Assembly (NCBI GenBank): GCA_029946125.1
Contig: JAQSDX010000015.1
Location: 1-63,349, forward strand
Origin: Candidatus Methylobacter titanis
Lineage (GTDB): Bacteria > Pseudomonadota > Gammaproteobacteria > Methylococcales > Methylomonadaceae
Direction: 5' to 3'
DNA length: 63,349 nt
Made by a program: the position numbers and the translations under genes. Below, piece by piece: positions 28,021-36,590 of this stretch. The stretch's first letter is position 1. Each line of letters begins with the position of its first letter. Under the pieces are notes generated by a model. The model was given only the letters and a program-made list of their open reading frames with translations, searched no databases and was not told where the DNA came from.

Positions 28021-28199
28021 CACTATCAAGTTCGTTCGGTTCAGGGAAGATGAGCCAAGTAGGCAATGGGCAGGAGTAAGACGAACATGGGGGAAGGGCT
28101 TCCCCCCCGCTGTGTGGCGATCTCTAACATCGATAAACAGCGACTTCGTTAGTGTAACCTTAAACACTAAACTAACGATATTACGGGGAGAAACCCATC
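28021..28199 (+). other. Structured leader of the first prepilin gene
   Basis: The predicted transcript from the sigma-54 promoter has a roughly 180-base leader. GTTCG (28031-28035) can pair with CGAAC (28082-28086) around an inner GGTTC/GAGCC stem, and GGGGGAAG/CTTCCCCC at 28089-28106 forms a strong hairpin over a short upstream reading frame. I do not recognise a known riboswitch class; the c-di-GMP GEMM core is absent. The rest of 27704-27993 is AT-rich intergenic sequence upstream of gshA with nothing recognisable. Confidence 0.4.
28087..28152 (+). CDS. Possible 21-residue leader peptide
   Basis: ATG at 28087 is preceded by GGAG at ten bases; the frame reads MGEGLPPRCVAISNIDKQRL plus one residue and stops 47 bases before the prepilin start. 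The 5' end of the frame lies in a strong hairpin. It could be a translated leader or chance. Confidence 0.25.
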   Translation: MGEGLPPRCVAISNIDKQRLR

Positions 28200-29123
28200 G
28201 TGAAACATTATAAAGTAAAACACATCGCCAGACAGGCCGGTATGACCTTAATCGAGTTATCGGTTGTTCTGTTAATTCTGGTCGGTTTGGCGGGATTGCT
28301 GGTTCCTTATGTAGGCAGCTTTACCCAGACCACCCATGACAGCACCAATTCCAATAACGTGACGCAATTGAATAATGCATTGGGTCGTTATGTCTCCGAA
28401 AAAAACAAACTGCCGCCTCATATGGATTTGTTGACGGCTGAGGCAGACATCGCGGCACTGGTAGGTACAGGTTCTTGTGCAACGGCTCAAACTAAGGGAG
28501 ATGCTTATTGCGGTTTAGCAAATCCGAATACATTTGACGCACCCGTAGCGTTTGTGGCAGATTCAATTCAAGCGAAATCGTTATCATCTTCTGGCATTAA
28601 CATGGCAGTGGCAAATGATGCTTCTGTTAATAATAAAACTTTCGGCACAAGTGCTGGAATGTATATGTTAGACAAGCCAACTGCAGGTGGCTGGGCAACT
28701 GCCAAGTTTCTACCAGTTGGTGCTGCTGGTATAGCTGACAAGACGGTTGGAATGATGACTATTACAGGACTGCAACAACATCTGGCAACAGCCTTAGGTC
28801 GCGACCCGATGGTCTATAAATCCGCTTGTTATGACTACATTGCCATGGGCCTTGGCGACAACAATGAATTGATTCAGTCGACGGCGGTAGCCTCACCGGT
28901 GTTCTTTCCTCAAGATGCCAAATATGGCCCTACAGAACGTTATGCGCACTTCATTGCAATCGTGCAAGTGGATAAAGATAACACTACCGCTGATTGCTCG
29001 GAAGTCACTGAAAAAGCCAAGTTCTTGGGTGTCGTAGCTAACGTGCCAGCTAGTGAATCACCTACTTTGGTTGGTGCAAATACACTGCTGTCGCAGACTT
29101 ATACAAACAAATCTGCTAACTAA
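28200..29123 (+). CDS. Prepilin-like protein (pseudopilin 1)
   Basis: 307 residues from a GTG start with GGGGAG upstream. The leader ends in QAG before MTLIELSVVLLILVGLAGLL: a type III signal with Gly(-1) and Glu(+5), to be cut by a prepilin peptidase (PilD-type, not encoded here). The hydrophobic helix is followed by YVGSFTQTTHDSTNS and a soluble domain with two or more cysteine pairs. It is much longer than a major T2SS pseudopilin (about 140 residues). The middle part uses more AT-rich codons than the 5' part. First gene after the sigma-54 promoter, so it may be the main subunit of the locus. Confidence 0.85.
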   Translation: MKHYKVKHIARQAGMTLIELSVVLLILVGLAGLLVPYVGSFTQTTHDSTNSNNVTQLNNALGRYVSEKNKLPPHMDLLTAEADIAALVGTGSCATAQTKGDAYCGLANPNTFDAPVAFVADSIQAKSLSSSGINMAVANDASVNNKTFGTSAGMYMLDKPTAGGWATAKFLPVGAAGIADKTVGMMTITGLQQHLATALGRDPMVYKSACYDYIAMGLGDNNELIQSTAVASPVFFPQDAKYGPTERYAHFIAIVQVDKDNTTADCSEVTEKAKFLGVVANVPASESPTLVGANTLLSQTYTNKSAN

Positions 29124-29139
29124 TCCGTAAGCCCTATAG

Positions 29140-29166
29140 GGTGGGCACATGCTGTTCGTGCCCACC
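29140..29166. repeat. Hairpin after pseudopilin 1
   Basis: GGTGGGCAC and GTGCCCACC pair around a nine-base loop, 17 bases after the stop. No T-run follows, so it may attenuate or stabilise rather than terminate. Related GTGGGCA...TGCCCAC hairpins occur at about 29743-29765 and 30189-30212. Confidence 0.55.
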
Positions 29167-29345
29167 TTATGGCAACGCAAAAAACCAAACCCAACCGGTT
29201 CAATGCCACTAAGCGTTTAACCGGTTGGCTCGGGCGCAAAGCCCTTGCGCGGTTGCGGCGGCGAATCCCGTATTCCGCTAGCGCTGTATACGGGTTACGA
29301 CACGGCGACAGTTATAACCACTTAATTAACGGACGGAATATTTTT

Positions 29346-29738
29346 ATGAAAAAATCTTTTCTTTTCATCGGCTTGCCGATGCTGCTGACAATAACGACGG
29401 CAAATGCCATGCAGCCACCCGCGCCTATCGTCATCAACCCCTTTGGTGATGGCGGCAATGGCGGCTGCATGATCTCATCGGCAGAAGGCGACAGCGTGTA
29501 TCACGGCCCCGCCAGCGTTAAGCTCACCACCAACAACAACTTCGCCATCGCCTCGTGCACGATCACCCCGGACACCGACGGCGACGTTCATCCGGCTTTC
29601 GTCGAACGCGACAACGTGCCTTGCCGGATCAAATACCAACATCCGGGGCCTTACTTTTACAACGGCTTAGGCGGCTTCACCGCGACGCCCAGCGGCAACG
29701 TGATCGCCCGCTGCAAGGCCGATTTAAAGGCGGAATAA
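29346..29738 (+). CDS. Small secreted cysteine-containing protein
   Basis: About 130 residues from the ATG at 29346. MKKSFLFIGLPMLLTITTANA is a clear signal peptide. The mature part starts with MQPPAPIVINPF and has four cysteines (GGCMISS, ASCTITP, VPCRIKY, IARCKAD), suggesting two disulfides. No family recognised. It sits between the first prepilin gene and the assembly genes, so it may be a periplasmic or secreted accessory or substrate of this system. An open frame continues upstream to 29169 but crosses REP-like sequence. Confidence 0.6.
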   Translation: MKKSFLFIGLPMLLTITTANAMQPPAPIVINPFGDGGNGGCMISSAEGDSVYHGPASVKLTTNNNFAIASCTITPDTDGDVHPAFVERDNVPCRIKYQHPGPYFYNGLGGFTATPSGNVIARCKADLKAE

Positions 29739-29994
29739 TCCGGGTGGGCAGAAAAACGCTGCCCAGCCCTCGCAAAAAAATTAAACCGAACCGCAGTTAA
29801 CCCTCTCTGCCTTTCGCGGTTCGAACGGCTCAAGGAACCCGGGCCGGCAATCCTCACGGAATTTTTGGTCAAGGATGACATTGAGGAGAGCAAGGATGCC
29901 TCCTCTTTTTTCTATAGCACTGCATTTTCCCGGAGAGTGCAGCGCTATAGGAAGGCCGGGAGCGCGGGGAGGCATCGTTCCCACGCTCCGGCGT
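29739..29994. repeat. Repeat-rich non-coding stretch, left part
   Basis: Contains a TGGGCAG...CTGCCCA hairpin (about 29743-29765), a fragment with AGCACTGCATTTTCCCGGAG...GTGCAGCGCT and the left half of a TTCCCACGCTCCGGCGT REP unit. No coding frame looks real across 29739-30427. Confidence 0.55.
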
Positions 29995-30130
29995 CACTGC
30001 CATTAAGTTAAGCGTTGTAGGAGCGGGCCATGCCCGCGATGATGGCGCTACAACGCTGCAATCGCTGTGCAAATATCGCGGGCGCGGCCCGCTCCTACGG
30101 CATGTCGATGTGCTTAACTTAATGGCAGTG
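29995..30130. mobile_element. MITE-like element with 19-base perfect terminal inverted repeats
   Basis: CACTGCCATTAAGTTAAGC at 29995-30013 is repeated as its exact complement at 30112-30130. The interior is the long palindrome core also found at 25974-26067. Both sides are flanked by ACGCTCCGGCGT, which is either a 12-base target duplication or two halves of a split REP. No transposase inside (136 bases). Confidence 0.75.
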
Positions 30131-30427
30131 ACGCTCCGGCGTGGGAATGCATTGGGCAACGCTCCAGCGTTGCGAAGCCATGCAGGGCGGGCAAAAAAGC
30201 ACTGCCCACCTTACGAACTGTTCATCGTTCCCACGCTCCAGCGTGGGAACGCAGGGTGTGGGGGGAGCGTTTTCTTGTCGGCGGGTCGGCAATTCGCAAC
30301 GCTGAGCGTTGCGGACTGAATTCCCACGCTGGAGCGTGGGAACTATATTTCATCCTTATCTGGCGATGGCTTTGTCATTCGACAGATAAGGTCGAATGCG
30401 GATTAAAACATTAACTCAATACAAAAT
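30131..30427. repeat. REP cluster
   Basis: At least three units of the TTCCCACGCTCC family: GCTCCGGCGTGGGAATGC at about 30132, GTTCCCACGCTCCAGCGTGG at 30224, and a mirror copy at about 30320-30345. A second motif type, CGCAACGCTGAGCGTTGCG, is near 30294. This lies directly upstream of the PilN/GspL-like gene. Confidence 0.75.
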
Positions 30428-31822
30428 TTGAATTTTTCATCGATAAAACTGCCTGTCTTAAGCAAGCGCCCTGCTCTCACCCTGCTGTTTATCACCGAGG
30501 TCAAGACCTTTCGTGTGGACGTGGATAAAGCCGGCGTGCTGATTGGCAATGCCGGAATAATTGCCGCCGAATGCCCGAATACCGCCAGGTTGGCGGATTG
30601 CGTCAGCAGCATTGCCGCCAACAGCGGTCCTTTAGGGCGCAAGGTCTGGCTGTTGTATGTACGCCTGCCGATTACCTTGCTGAGCCTGCCGTCGATGCAG
30701 GTTGAAGGCGTTGATGAAGCGACCTTGGTGCAGGCCTTGCAATTTGAGCTGGAAGGCTTAACCGGCCAGTCTTCTTTAGATATGCAACTGGCTTATCAGC
30801 TGTTAAGCAATCAAGATGAAATGAGCAGCTACTGGGTCAGCCAAATGAGCCAACTGCATTTGGAGGATGTGCATAAGGCTGTTAAAAAAGCCGGCAGCAC
30901 ACTGGCCGGTTTGCTGCACCCCGCTGCACTGCCGCTATCGCTTGAAAACCCTGAGCGCCGGGACTGGTTAAGAATGGAATGCTGGCCGACCCAATTGGCG
31001 GCAATCAGAAACCATCCTGAACACGGTTTTAGTTTGCGGCTGTTTGCTTTTGACAGCCGCCATTGGCAAACCGAACTGGAACGCTGGCTGACAAAACAAG
31101 GCGAGGTCGAGCATTCCGAAACGCTGTTAAACAATAAAATCGAGTTATTGCCGGATACCGCATTTCTGCTGCATTTAAACAATGTCGAGCCGGTTGCCGA
31201 CTGGCTGTTGGTGTGGGCGATAGCGCTGACCCAAAAAGACCGGCCTGCTGCGCCGGTTTTGCGTTATCAGTCGAAAATCAATAAAGATCTGCTGCTGATG
31301 GCTTCCGGCGGATCGCTGGCATTGCTGCTCTGTGCCGGTCATTTAAGCTGGCATTTGTATCAGGCCAATCAGTTCACTGCTGAGTTTACCGCTTTGCAAC
31401 AAGTCGAAACATCAATGACCGCGTTGCGCAAGACGCTGACTGACAATCAGAATAAGCGCGACAAGTTAAAGACCAAAATCGACAAGCTGAAAGCGGATTC
31501 GGAAACGTTACCGGGATTGATTAAAGGCTTGCAACAGCGTCCGGCCAAATTACTGGAAGCCTTAGCTAAAGGCCGGCCTGAAAATCTATTGGTGGAGAGC
31601 ATCGCTGTCGACAAGGATGAGGTCAAAATCAGCGGCATTAGTCTGGATGCCGTCTCTGCCAATGAATTAGCGAACTATCTGGAGAAGCAATTGCTGACAT
31701 TAGGTTGGTCGGTTATCGCTCCCGCCAAGAAAAATATGGAACTGTTTGTTGACGGCGGGCCGTGGGAATTTGAAATTAAATTGATCGATCTGGGTGTGGA
31801 CGGCTTTAGTAAAAAGCCATAG
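30428..31822 (+). CDS. GspL/PilM-PilN-like inner-membrane assembly protein
   Basis: 464 residues from a TTG start. The N-terminal 260 residues look like the cytoplasmic actin-like part of GspL/PilM, though degenerate. A single membrane segment (LLLMASGGSLALLLCAGHL, about 287-305) is followed by a coiled coil rich in Lys/Asp (about 325-360) and a small C-terminal PilN-like ferredoxin-fold domain (PENLLVESIAVDKDEVKISG). Such proteins link the cytoplasmic ATPase to the periplasmic platform. It precedes a GspM/PilO-like gene, as in T2SS and MSHA loci. The start is uncertain because the upstream region is all repeats. Confidence 0.75.
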   Translation: MNFSSIKLPVLSKRPALTLLFITEVKTFRVDVDKAGVLIGNAGIIAAECPNTARLADCVSSIAANSGPLGRKVWLLYVRLPITLLSLPSMQVEGVDEATLVQALQFELEGLTGQSSLDMQLAYQLLSNQDEMSSYWVSQMSQLHLEDVHKAVKKAGSTLAGLLHPAALPLSLENPERRDWLRMECWPTQLAAIRNHPEHGFSLRLFAFDSRHWQTELERWLTKQGEVEHSETLLNNKIELLPDTAFLLHLNNVEPVADWLLVWAIALTQKDRPAAPVLRYQSKINKDLLLMASGGSLALLLCAGHLSWHLYQANQFTAEFTALQQVETSMTALRKTLTDNQNKRDKLKTKIDKLKADSETLPGLIKGLQQRPAKLLEALAKGRPENLLVESIAVDKDEVKISGISLDAVSANELANYLEKQLLTLGWSVIAPAKKNMELFVDGGPWEFEIKLIDLGVDGFSKKP

Positions 31823-31836
31823 CCCAATACTGTTGC

Positions 31837-31891
31837 GGGAGCGACGCCTACGTCGCGATTTTCAGCCAGTCGCGACGTAGGCGTCGCTCCC
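31837..31891. repeat. Perfect 22-base REP palindrome
   Basis: The arm 31837-31858 (GGGAGCGACGCCTACGTCGC plus GA) is exactly complementary to 31870-31891 around an 11-base loop. It occupies most of the gap between the PilN- and PilO-like genes, where it could affect mRNA stability or translation coupling. Confidence 0.85.
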
Positions 31892-31913
31892 ACGGAACTT
31901 GTATATAAGGACA

Positions 31914-32582
31914 ATGATGACACCGGAACAACAACGCGAACTGTGGCTCAAACGCACCCTGCCGGCACTGGCTGTGCTGGTGATTTATTTTGTGATTATC
32001 AGCGGCTTTGTGACTGAAAAATCCAAAAAAGCGGAGGATCAATATGTCGGCTTGCAACAAAAAGGCATTAATGCGGCAGCCTTACCGGGGATTGAACAGC
32101 AACAGCGCACTATAGCGGAAGAAATCGCCAAACTGGAACAGGAGGATAAAGCTATCCACGCCGCTTTTTCGGAAAACAGCGGCTTTTTATCGCAATCAGG
32201 GTCAAGCAATGACGCGATAGAACATATCTCGATTATTTTGGCGAAACACAATTTGCAGGTGCTCAACGAGCAACACAACGATAAACCGGTGGTCGCGTCC
32301 TTACCCCGATCGTTACGCGATACCCGGATCTGGCTTAAAGACATGATACCGGCAGAGCCGACTACTCATGGCGGCGCAGGCGTCGCTCCCACAGCCGTCA
32401 CTGGCGATGACAAAAATTTGAATATCTGGACGATTCGTTATATCGGCGATTATCCGGACAATTACCGGGCGCTGTCGTCATTGAACGACAGCAATATCAA
32501 GGCGTTGCCGGTATCGTTGACGATGCAGACCTACAAAGCCGAACCGGGTAAGCAAGAATGGCTGCTGACTTTATGGCTGTGA
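31914..32582 (+). CDS. GspM/PilO-like inner-membrane protein
   Basis: About 222 residues. The ATG at 31914 has AAGG upstream; a TTG at 31899 is less likely. N-terminal membrane helix LPALAVLVIYFVIISGFV, then a Lys/Glu-rich coiled coil (about 40-85) and a C-terminal ferredoxin-like domain (IWTIRYIGDYPDNYRALSSL). This is the PilO/GspM layout: a bitopic partner of the PilN/GspL-like protein. Inside the gene, AGGCGTCGCTCCCAC at about 32378-32392, encoding part of GAGVAPTA, matches the right arm of the REP at 31870-31891, so a half-REP appears to have been absorbed in frame. Confidence 0.75.
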   Translation: MMTPEQQRELWLKRTLPALAVLVIYFVIISGFVTEKSKKAEDQYVGLQQKGINAAALPGIEQQQRTIAEEIAKLEQEDKAIHAAFSENSGFLSQSGSSNDAIEHISIILAKHNLQVLNEQHNDKPVVASLPRSLRDTRIWLKDMIPAEPTTHGGAGVAPTAVTGDDKNLNIWTIRYIGDYPDNYRALSSLNDSNIKALPVSLTMQTYKAEPGKQEWLLTLWL

Positions 32583-32628
32583 TTTTTACAGGTGACGGTT
32601 GTCCTATAGCAAAGGTTTTTATATCGAT

Positions 32629-34425
32629 ATGACTCAATACCTGCCGAAATTGCCGCAAACCGGGGCGGTTCCTTCCGATAACCGCAACAGGACTCGCGAG
32701 CCTGTCAACGGCTGGAGCGCCACGGTATTCCAAGAGAACAGCATTACCATCAGTCATGCGGAGATTGAAGACAGTTCCGCCGGTGGCGCTGGCCTGATGA
32801 TTGCCGGTAATGCCGGCATTATCGATCAGGACGCGACGATTACCATCAGTATCGAAGCCAATAACCGGCGTTTTACCCGGCAAGCTAAAGTGCGCTGGTT
32901 ACACGCCGAAGGCGGCGATGTCCGCTTCGGCGTGGAATATATCGATCATGTCGGCTTCGATCCGGCCACCCATTTGCTGGAAGTCAATGCAATACGCATC
33001 GATCCGGTTTGCGCATTAAAAATACCGGCCAACATTGCGCTCAGGCAAAAAGTCCTGCCTTTTATTGAAATAGACGACATCGTTCACGTTGTCTGCCTGG
33101 ATATTGAAAATCATGCGGTGATCGCCGTGCTGGAACGCTTATTAAAAAAACCGGTGCGCTTATGGGCGGGGGAAGCGGCGCAACTCGATGCCAAACTCAA
33201 GCAGGTTTACGGAACCGTTCAAGCGTTGCCGGCACCGGCTTCAGCGCAAGTCATACAAACCGCCAATGCGGTCAATACCGGCGACGAACTGCTGTATGCC
33301 GCCTATATGCGCCAGGCTTCGGATATACATATCGATCCCGGCTATAACGGCGCGACCATCCGTTTTCGGGTCGATGGACAGCTGGAGCACTACAGCCAGA
33401 TCAACTCTAACATTTTTACCGAGCTGGTCAGTCGGCTCAAAGTTATGGCTTATCTGGATATTGCCGAAAAACGCTCGCCGCAGGACGGCCGGTTTTCGCA
33501 TCAGTTCGTTTCCGGGGAGCGGCGGGTTGACGTGCGGGTGGCGACCTTGCCGACCAAATACGGCGAACGCATCACCATGCGTTTACTGGCGGTGCAAACC
33601 GACTCGCTGACCTTGGAACACCTGGGTTTCGAGCCTGCCCATAAACGCATGATTGAAGGTTTTTTGCGCCGCATTCAGGGCTTGATGATTATGACCGGCC
33701 CGACCGGCAGCGGCAAAACCACCACCTTGTACGCGGCTATCCGAATGCTGCTGGAAGAGCGCAAGGTCAACATCATCACCATTGAAGACCCCATCGAATA
33801 CGAAATTAACGGCATTGCCCAATGCGAGGTGGATTCCGCCGACAAGGTCAGTTTCGCCAAAGCGTTGCGCAGTATTTTGCGCCATGATCCCGACGTGGTG
33901 ATGATCGGCGAGATCCGGGACAAGGAAACCGCCGACGTTGCCATTAAGGCGGCGCTGACCGGCCATATGGTACTGGGCACTTTGCATACCAATTCGGCGG
34001 CGGCGACAGTGACCCGTTTAACCGACATGGGCGTTGAGCCTTATTTAGTGGCGGCAGCGTTGCGGCTTGCCGTAGCTCAACGCTTATTGCGCCGTTTGTG
34101 CGTACACTGCCGTATTCCCAGGCCGTTGACGGAACTGGAAGCGATTTCCATTAACCGTGCCGAATTGGCCGGGCACACCATTCACGACCCGTCCGGCTGC
34201 ATTTATTGCGGCGGCAAAGGTTATTCGGGGCGTATCGGGTTGTATGAAATATTGGAGTTGCGGGAAGATTGGGCGCGCGCTGTGGCCGAGGGCGAAGGCG
34301 AAAGCGATCTGGTCGTCAAAATGCGCGACTCCGGGGTTAAGAGTTTATTGGACGATGCCATCGATAAATTACTAAGCGGCGTCACTTCAGTATATGAAGT
34401 GATGCAGATTGCATCATCCTGGTGA
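32629..34425 (+). CDS. GspE/PilB-type secretion ATPase with N-terminal PilZ domain
   Basis: 598 residues from the ATG at 32629 (a TTG at 32599 would add ten). The first about 110 residues read as a PilZ domain: RNRTR (R19xxxR23) and DSSAGG (D48xSxxG53) are the two c-di-GMP-binding motifs, followed by the KVRWLHAEGGDVRFGVEYI strand pair. After a linker comes a GspE-type ATPase: GPTGSGKTTTLYAA Walker A, Asp boxes around TIEDPIEYEI, Walker B DPDVVMIGEIRD, His box GHMVLGTLHTN, and a CxxC...CxxC zinc site (CVHC, CIYCGGKGY). It powers pilus assembly. Canonical GspE/MshE proteins carry an MshEN/T2SSE-N region rather than PilZ at the N terminus. Confidence 0.9.
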   Translation: MTQYLPKLPQTGAVPSDNRNRTREPVNGWSATVFQENSITISHAEIEDSSAGGAGLMIAGNAGIIDQDATITISIEANNRRFTRQAKVRWLHAEGGDVRFGVEYIDHVGFDPATHLLEVNAIRIDPVCALKIPANIALRQKVLPFIEIDDIVHVVCLDIENHAVIAVLERLLKKPVRLWAGEAAQLDAKLKQVYGTVQALPAPASAQVIQTANAVNTGDELLYAAYMRQASDIHIDPGYNGATIRFRVDGQLEHYSQINSNIFTELVSRLKVMAYLDIAEKRSPQDGRFSHQFVSGERRVDVRVATLPTKYGERITMRLLAVQTDSLTLEHLGFEPAHKRMIEGFLRRIQGLMIMTGPTGSGKTTTLYAAIRMLLEERKVNIITIEDPIEYEINGIAQCEVDSADKVSFAKALRSILRHDPDVVMIGEIRDKETADVAIKAALTGHMVLGTLHTNSAAATVTRLTDMGVEPYLVAAALRLAVAQRLLRRLCVHCRIPRPLTELEAISINRAELAGHTIHDPSGCIYCGGKGYSGRIGLYEILELREDWARAVAEGEGESDLVVKMRDSGVKSLLDDAIDKLLSGVTSVYEVMQIASSW

Positions 34426-34436
34426 ACGGAAAACTC

Positions 34437-34705
34437 ATCGTTCCCACGCTCCGGCGTGGAAATGCATGCGGTAACGCTCCAGCGTTGCTAACCGTGACGC
34501 CGGAGCGCTTATCGTTATACACAAGTGGCTGTGAGACAAACGGGAGTGCAAGCTTTGCTTGCTGTTGCAGGCAAAGCCTGCACTCCAACAACAGCGTTAA
34601 AAGGTCTCGGTGCCGGGCATCCAAGCGGGAAACCTGGGTGTCGGCGAAAAATGTGTATAACCATGAGCGCCGGAGCGTGGAAACAATAAACGATAAATTC
34701 TGTAA
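34437..34705. repeat. REP cluster between ATPase and GspF genes
   Basis: Contains a GTTCCCACGCTCCGGCGTGG unit at 34440, a second ACGCTCCAGCGTTGC unit, an 18-of-20 paired hairpin (34543-34562 with 34567-34586) around GCAAAGC, and a closing GCCGGAGCGTGGAAAC at 34670. It fills the 283-base gap; no gene seen. Confidence 0.7.
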
Positions 34706-34708
34706 ATA

Positions 34709-35929
34709 ATGCCAATATTCACCTACATAGCCCGTGACCGTAGCGGCCAGCAACATGTTGACGCAATTGAGAGCGCAACCCGGGAATCGGCGATTCTTGC
34801 GTTGCGCTCTCAAGGCCTGTTGCCGCTTAAAATTGAAGAGCTTAAACAAAGTGGAGCTGCGGATAAAAAAATCAGCCTGAATCCTATGGCCTACCGTTCA
34901 TTCAATTCAACTGATATAGAACAGGAATTCCACCAGATAGCGGTCATGTTGCGTAGCGGCATCAGTTTGCTCGATGCGTTGAATTTAATCCTTAAGCATT
35001 GCAGAATCGGAGCCAGGCCAACCTGGGAACGATTGGCAAAACGAATTCAGCAAGGCAGCTCTTTCACCGATGCCTTATCCGAACACAAAGCCTTTAGTGA
35101 ATTTACCATCCAGTTGATTCGTGTCGGCGAACAAACCGGTAACCTGAGCACGGTCATGGATGAGGCAGCCAAGGAAGTCAAAGCCAGTCGTCAATTAAAA
35201 AAACAAATCACCACCGCGTTAAGATCCCCCGCCTTTTCCTTATTGATGGCGATAGGCATCATCATTTTTATGATGACCGGGCTGATTCCCGAGATTAAAA
35301 AATTGCTGAAAATAATGGGCAAACCGATGCCGCCGGTAACCAAAGCATTGATTGATACGTCCGATTGGGTGCTGGTCAACGGCTTGATGATATCGGTTTT
35401 GGCGATTGCAGCCGTGATCAGTTTCATTGTGTTTTACAACTGGCCGCCCAGCCGCCTATGGATAGACAGGTACGCGCTGAAAATACCGGTGGTCGGCTAT
35501 GTGCTGCGTTTATCAGGCACGGTATTGTTTTGCAGGGCCATGGGTTTATTGCTGCGTAGCGGCGTGGTTATGGTCGATGCCTTGACAACCATTGAAAAAT
35601 TGCACGTTAACAAATACATGGCCAGCTGTATTAGTTCTGCCCGCAATCAGATTATTCAAGGCTCTTCACTGGCCGAGCAGATGGAAATCGAATCGGGCTA
35701 CATGCCGCTGGTATTGCAGATGACCCGTGTCGGAGAAAACTCGGGAACGCTGGATCAAATCCTGACTGAAATGACCGAATATCATGATGAACTGCTTAAA
35801 CAAGCCATCGCCACACTGACCGGCATGATTGCCCCGGCGATGACCATATTTGTCGGCGGCGTGATCGGCTTTGTCTATGCGGCTTTTTTAGTCGCGATGT
35901 TTGCCGCCGCCGGAGGAAGTCCGAAATGA
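34709..35929 (+). CDS. GspF/PilC-type inner-membrane platform protein
   Basis: 406 residues, normal for GspF. It starts MPIFTYIARDRSGQ and has two repeated cytoplasmic GspF domains: FHQIAVMLRSGISLLDAL (about 76-93) and FCRAMGLLLRSGVVMVDAL (about 275-293). Each is followed by a VGE(Q/N)(T/S)G(N/T)L motif. Three membrane segments are seen (about 175, 220, 375). It forms the core of the pilus machine with the ATPase. The stop overlaps the next gene by four bases (ATGA). Confidence 0.92.
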   Translation: MPIFTYIARDRSGQQHVDAIESATRESAILALRSQGLLPLKIEELKQSGAADKKISLNPMAYRSFNSTDIEQEFHQIAVMLRSGISLLDALNLILKHCRIGARPTWERLAKRIQQGSSFTDALSEHKAFSEFTIQLIRVGEQTGNLSTVMDEAAKEVKASRQLKKQITTALRSPAFSLLMAIGIIIFMMTGLIPEIKKLLKIMGKPMPPVTKALIDTSDWVLVNGLMISVLAIAAVISFIVFYNWPPSRLWIDRYALKIPVVGYVLRLSGTVLFCRAMGLLLRSGVVMVDALTTIEKLHVNKYMASCISSARNQIIQGSSLAEQMEIESGYMPLVLQMTRVGENSGTLDQILTEMTEYHDELLKQAIATLTGMIAPAMTIFVGGVIGFVYAAFLVAMFAAAGGSPK

Positions 35930-36483
35930 CGTTGCCATATTTTACACTGGCAACATTTCTGTTGCTGCTATGCAGCCAGTCGCTGCTGGCCGAATCTCCG
36001 TCCGCTCAAGTGGCGCAGGACAACACCAAGTTAATAGCCGAAACATTGAATGACCCGACAGTGATGTCTGAAATGCTGGAGCGGAAACTGGCGGGCGTTT
36101 TATTGCCGACAAAAGACAACGCGCCGCCCTCCCCGGTTACCAACCCGGATAAAGGCGGGATAAAAGATCCTACCCGAATGAATCAAAACTTTAGGGCGGC
36201 GCTAAAAGGAGTGTCTACCACGACTGCCGGGACTCCTGCCGGTATTGCCGCACCAAGTTCAGCATTGCCGGACATTACGTTGGTGGCCAGCGCGTGCGGC
36301 ATGCACAAAGATAAAAATCACGCGATGTTACGCATTAACGACAAAACCGAAATGGTCAGCATCGGTGACAGGATCACTACGATTAAAGGCAACCAAGTCA
36401 TTGAAATTCAGGTTCTGGAAATAGCTAAGAGTCATGTCAAAGTCGAAGTACAACCGGCTAACGAAACGATTTTTTTACGGTGA
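35926..36483 (+). CDS. PilP/GspC/MshK-like periplasmic protein
   Basis: 185 residues: a signal peptide (LATFLLLLCSQSLLAES), a Pro-rich linker, and a C-terminal homology-region-like beta domain (about 120-185) with MLRINDKTEMVSIGDRITTI and VIEIQVLEIAKSHVKVE. That domain type bridges the inner-membrane platform to the secretin in T2SS (GspC) and type IV pili (PilP). Its position between GspF- and secretin-encoding genes supports this. It overlaps both neighbours, so the three are translationally coupled. Confidence 0.75.
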   Translation: MTLPYFTLATFLLLLCSQSLLAESPSAQVAQDNTKLIAETLNDPTVMSEMLERKLAGVLLPTKDNAPPSPVTNPDKGGIKDPTRMNQNFRAALKGVSTTTAGTPAGIAAPSSALPDITLVASACGMHKDKNHAMLRINDKTEMVSIGDRITTIKGNQVIEIQVLEIAKSHVKVEVQPANETIFLR

Positions 36484-36590
36484 ATTGGGGGATGGTTCAA
36501 TTTCACGGTTTTCAACTTAACACCGGACGGTTAAAGGTTATTCCGTGGGTGGCGAGTCTATCGAACCATAAACGAAAACTTACAATACAA

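Noticed and set aside
28021-28199. c-di-GMP (GEMM) riboswitch in the prepilin leader
   Set aside because: The leader has stems, but the conserved core strings of GEMM-I or GEMM-II (CAGGGCAAACC-type) are absent, so only a structured leader is reported.
29169-29345. Upstream extension of the small secreted protein
   Set aside because: The frame is open, but it runs through repeat-like sequence, has no ribosome binding site, and would bury the clear signal peptide at 29346.
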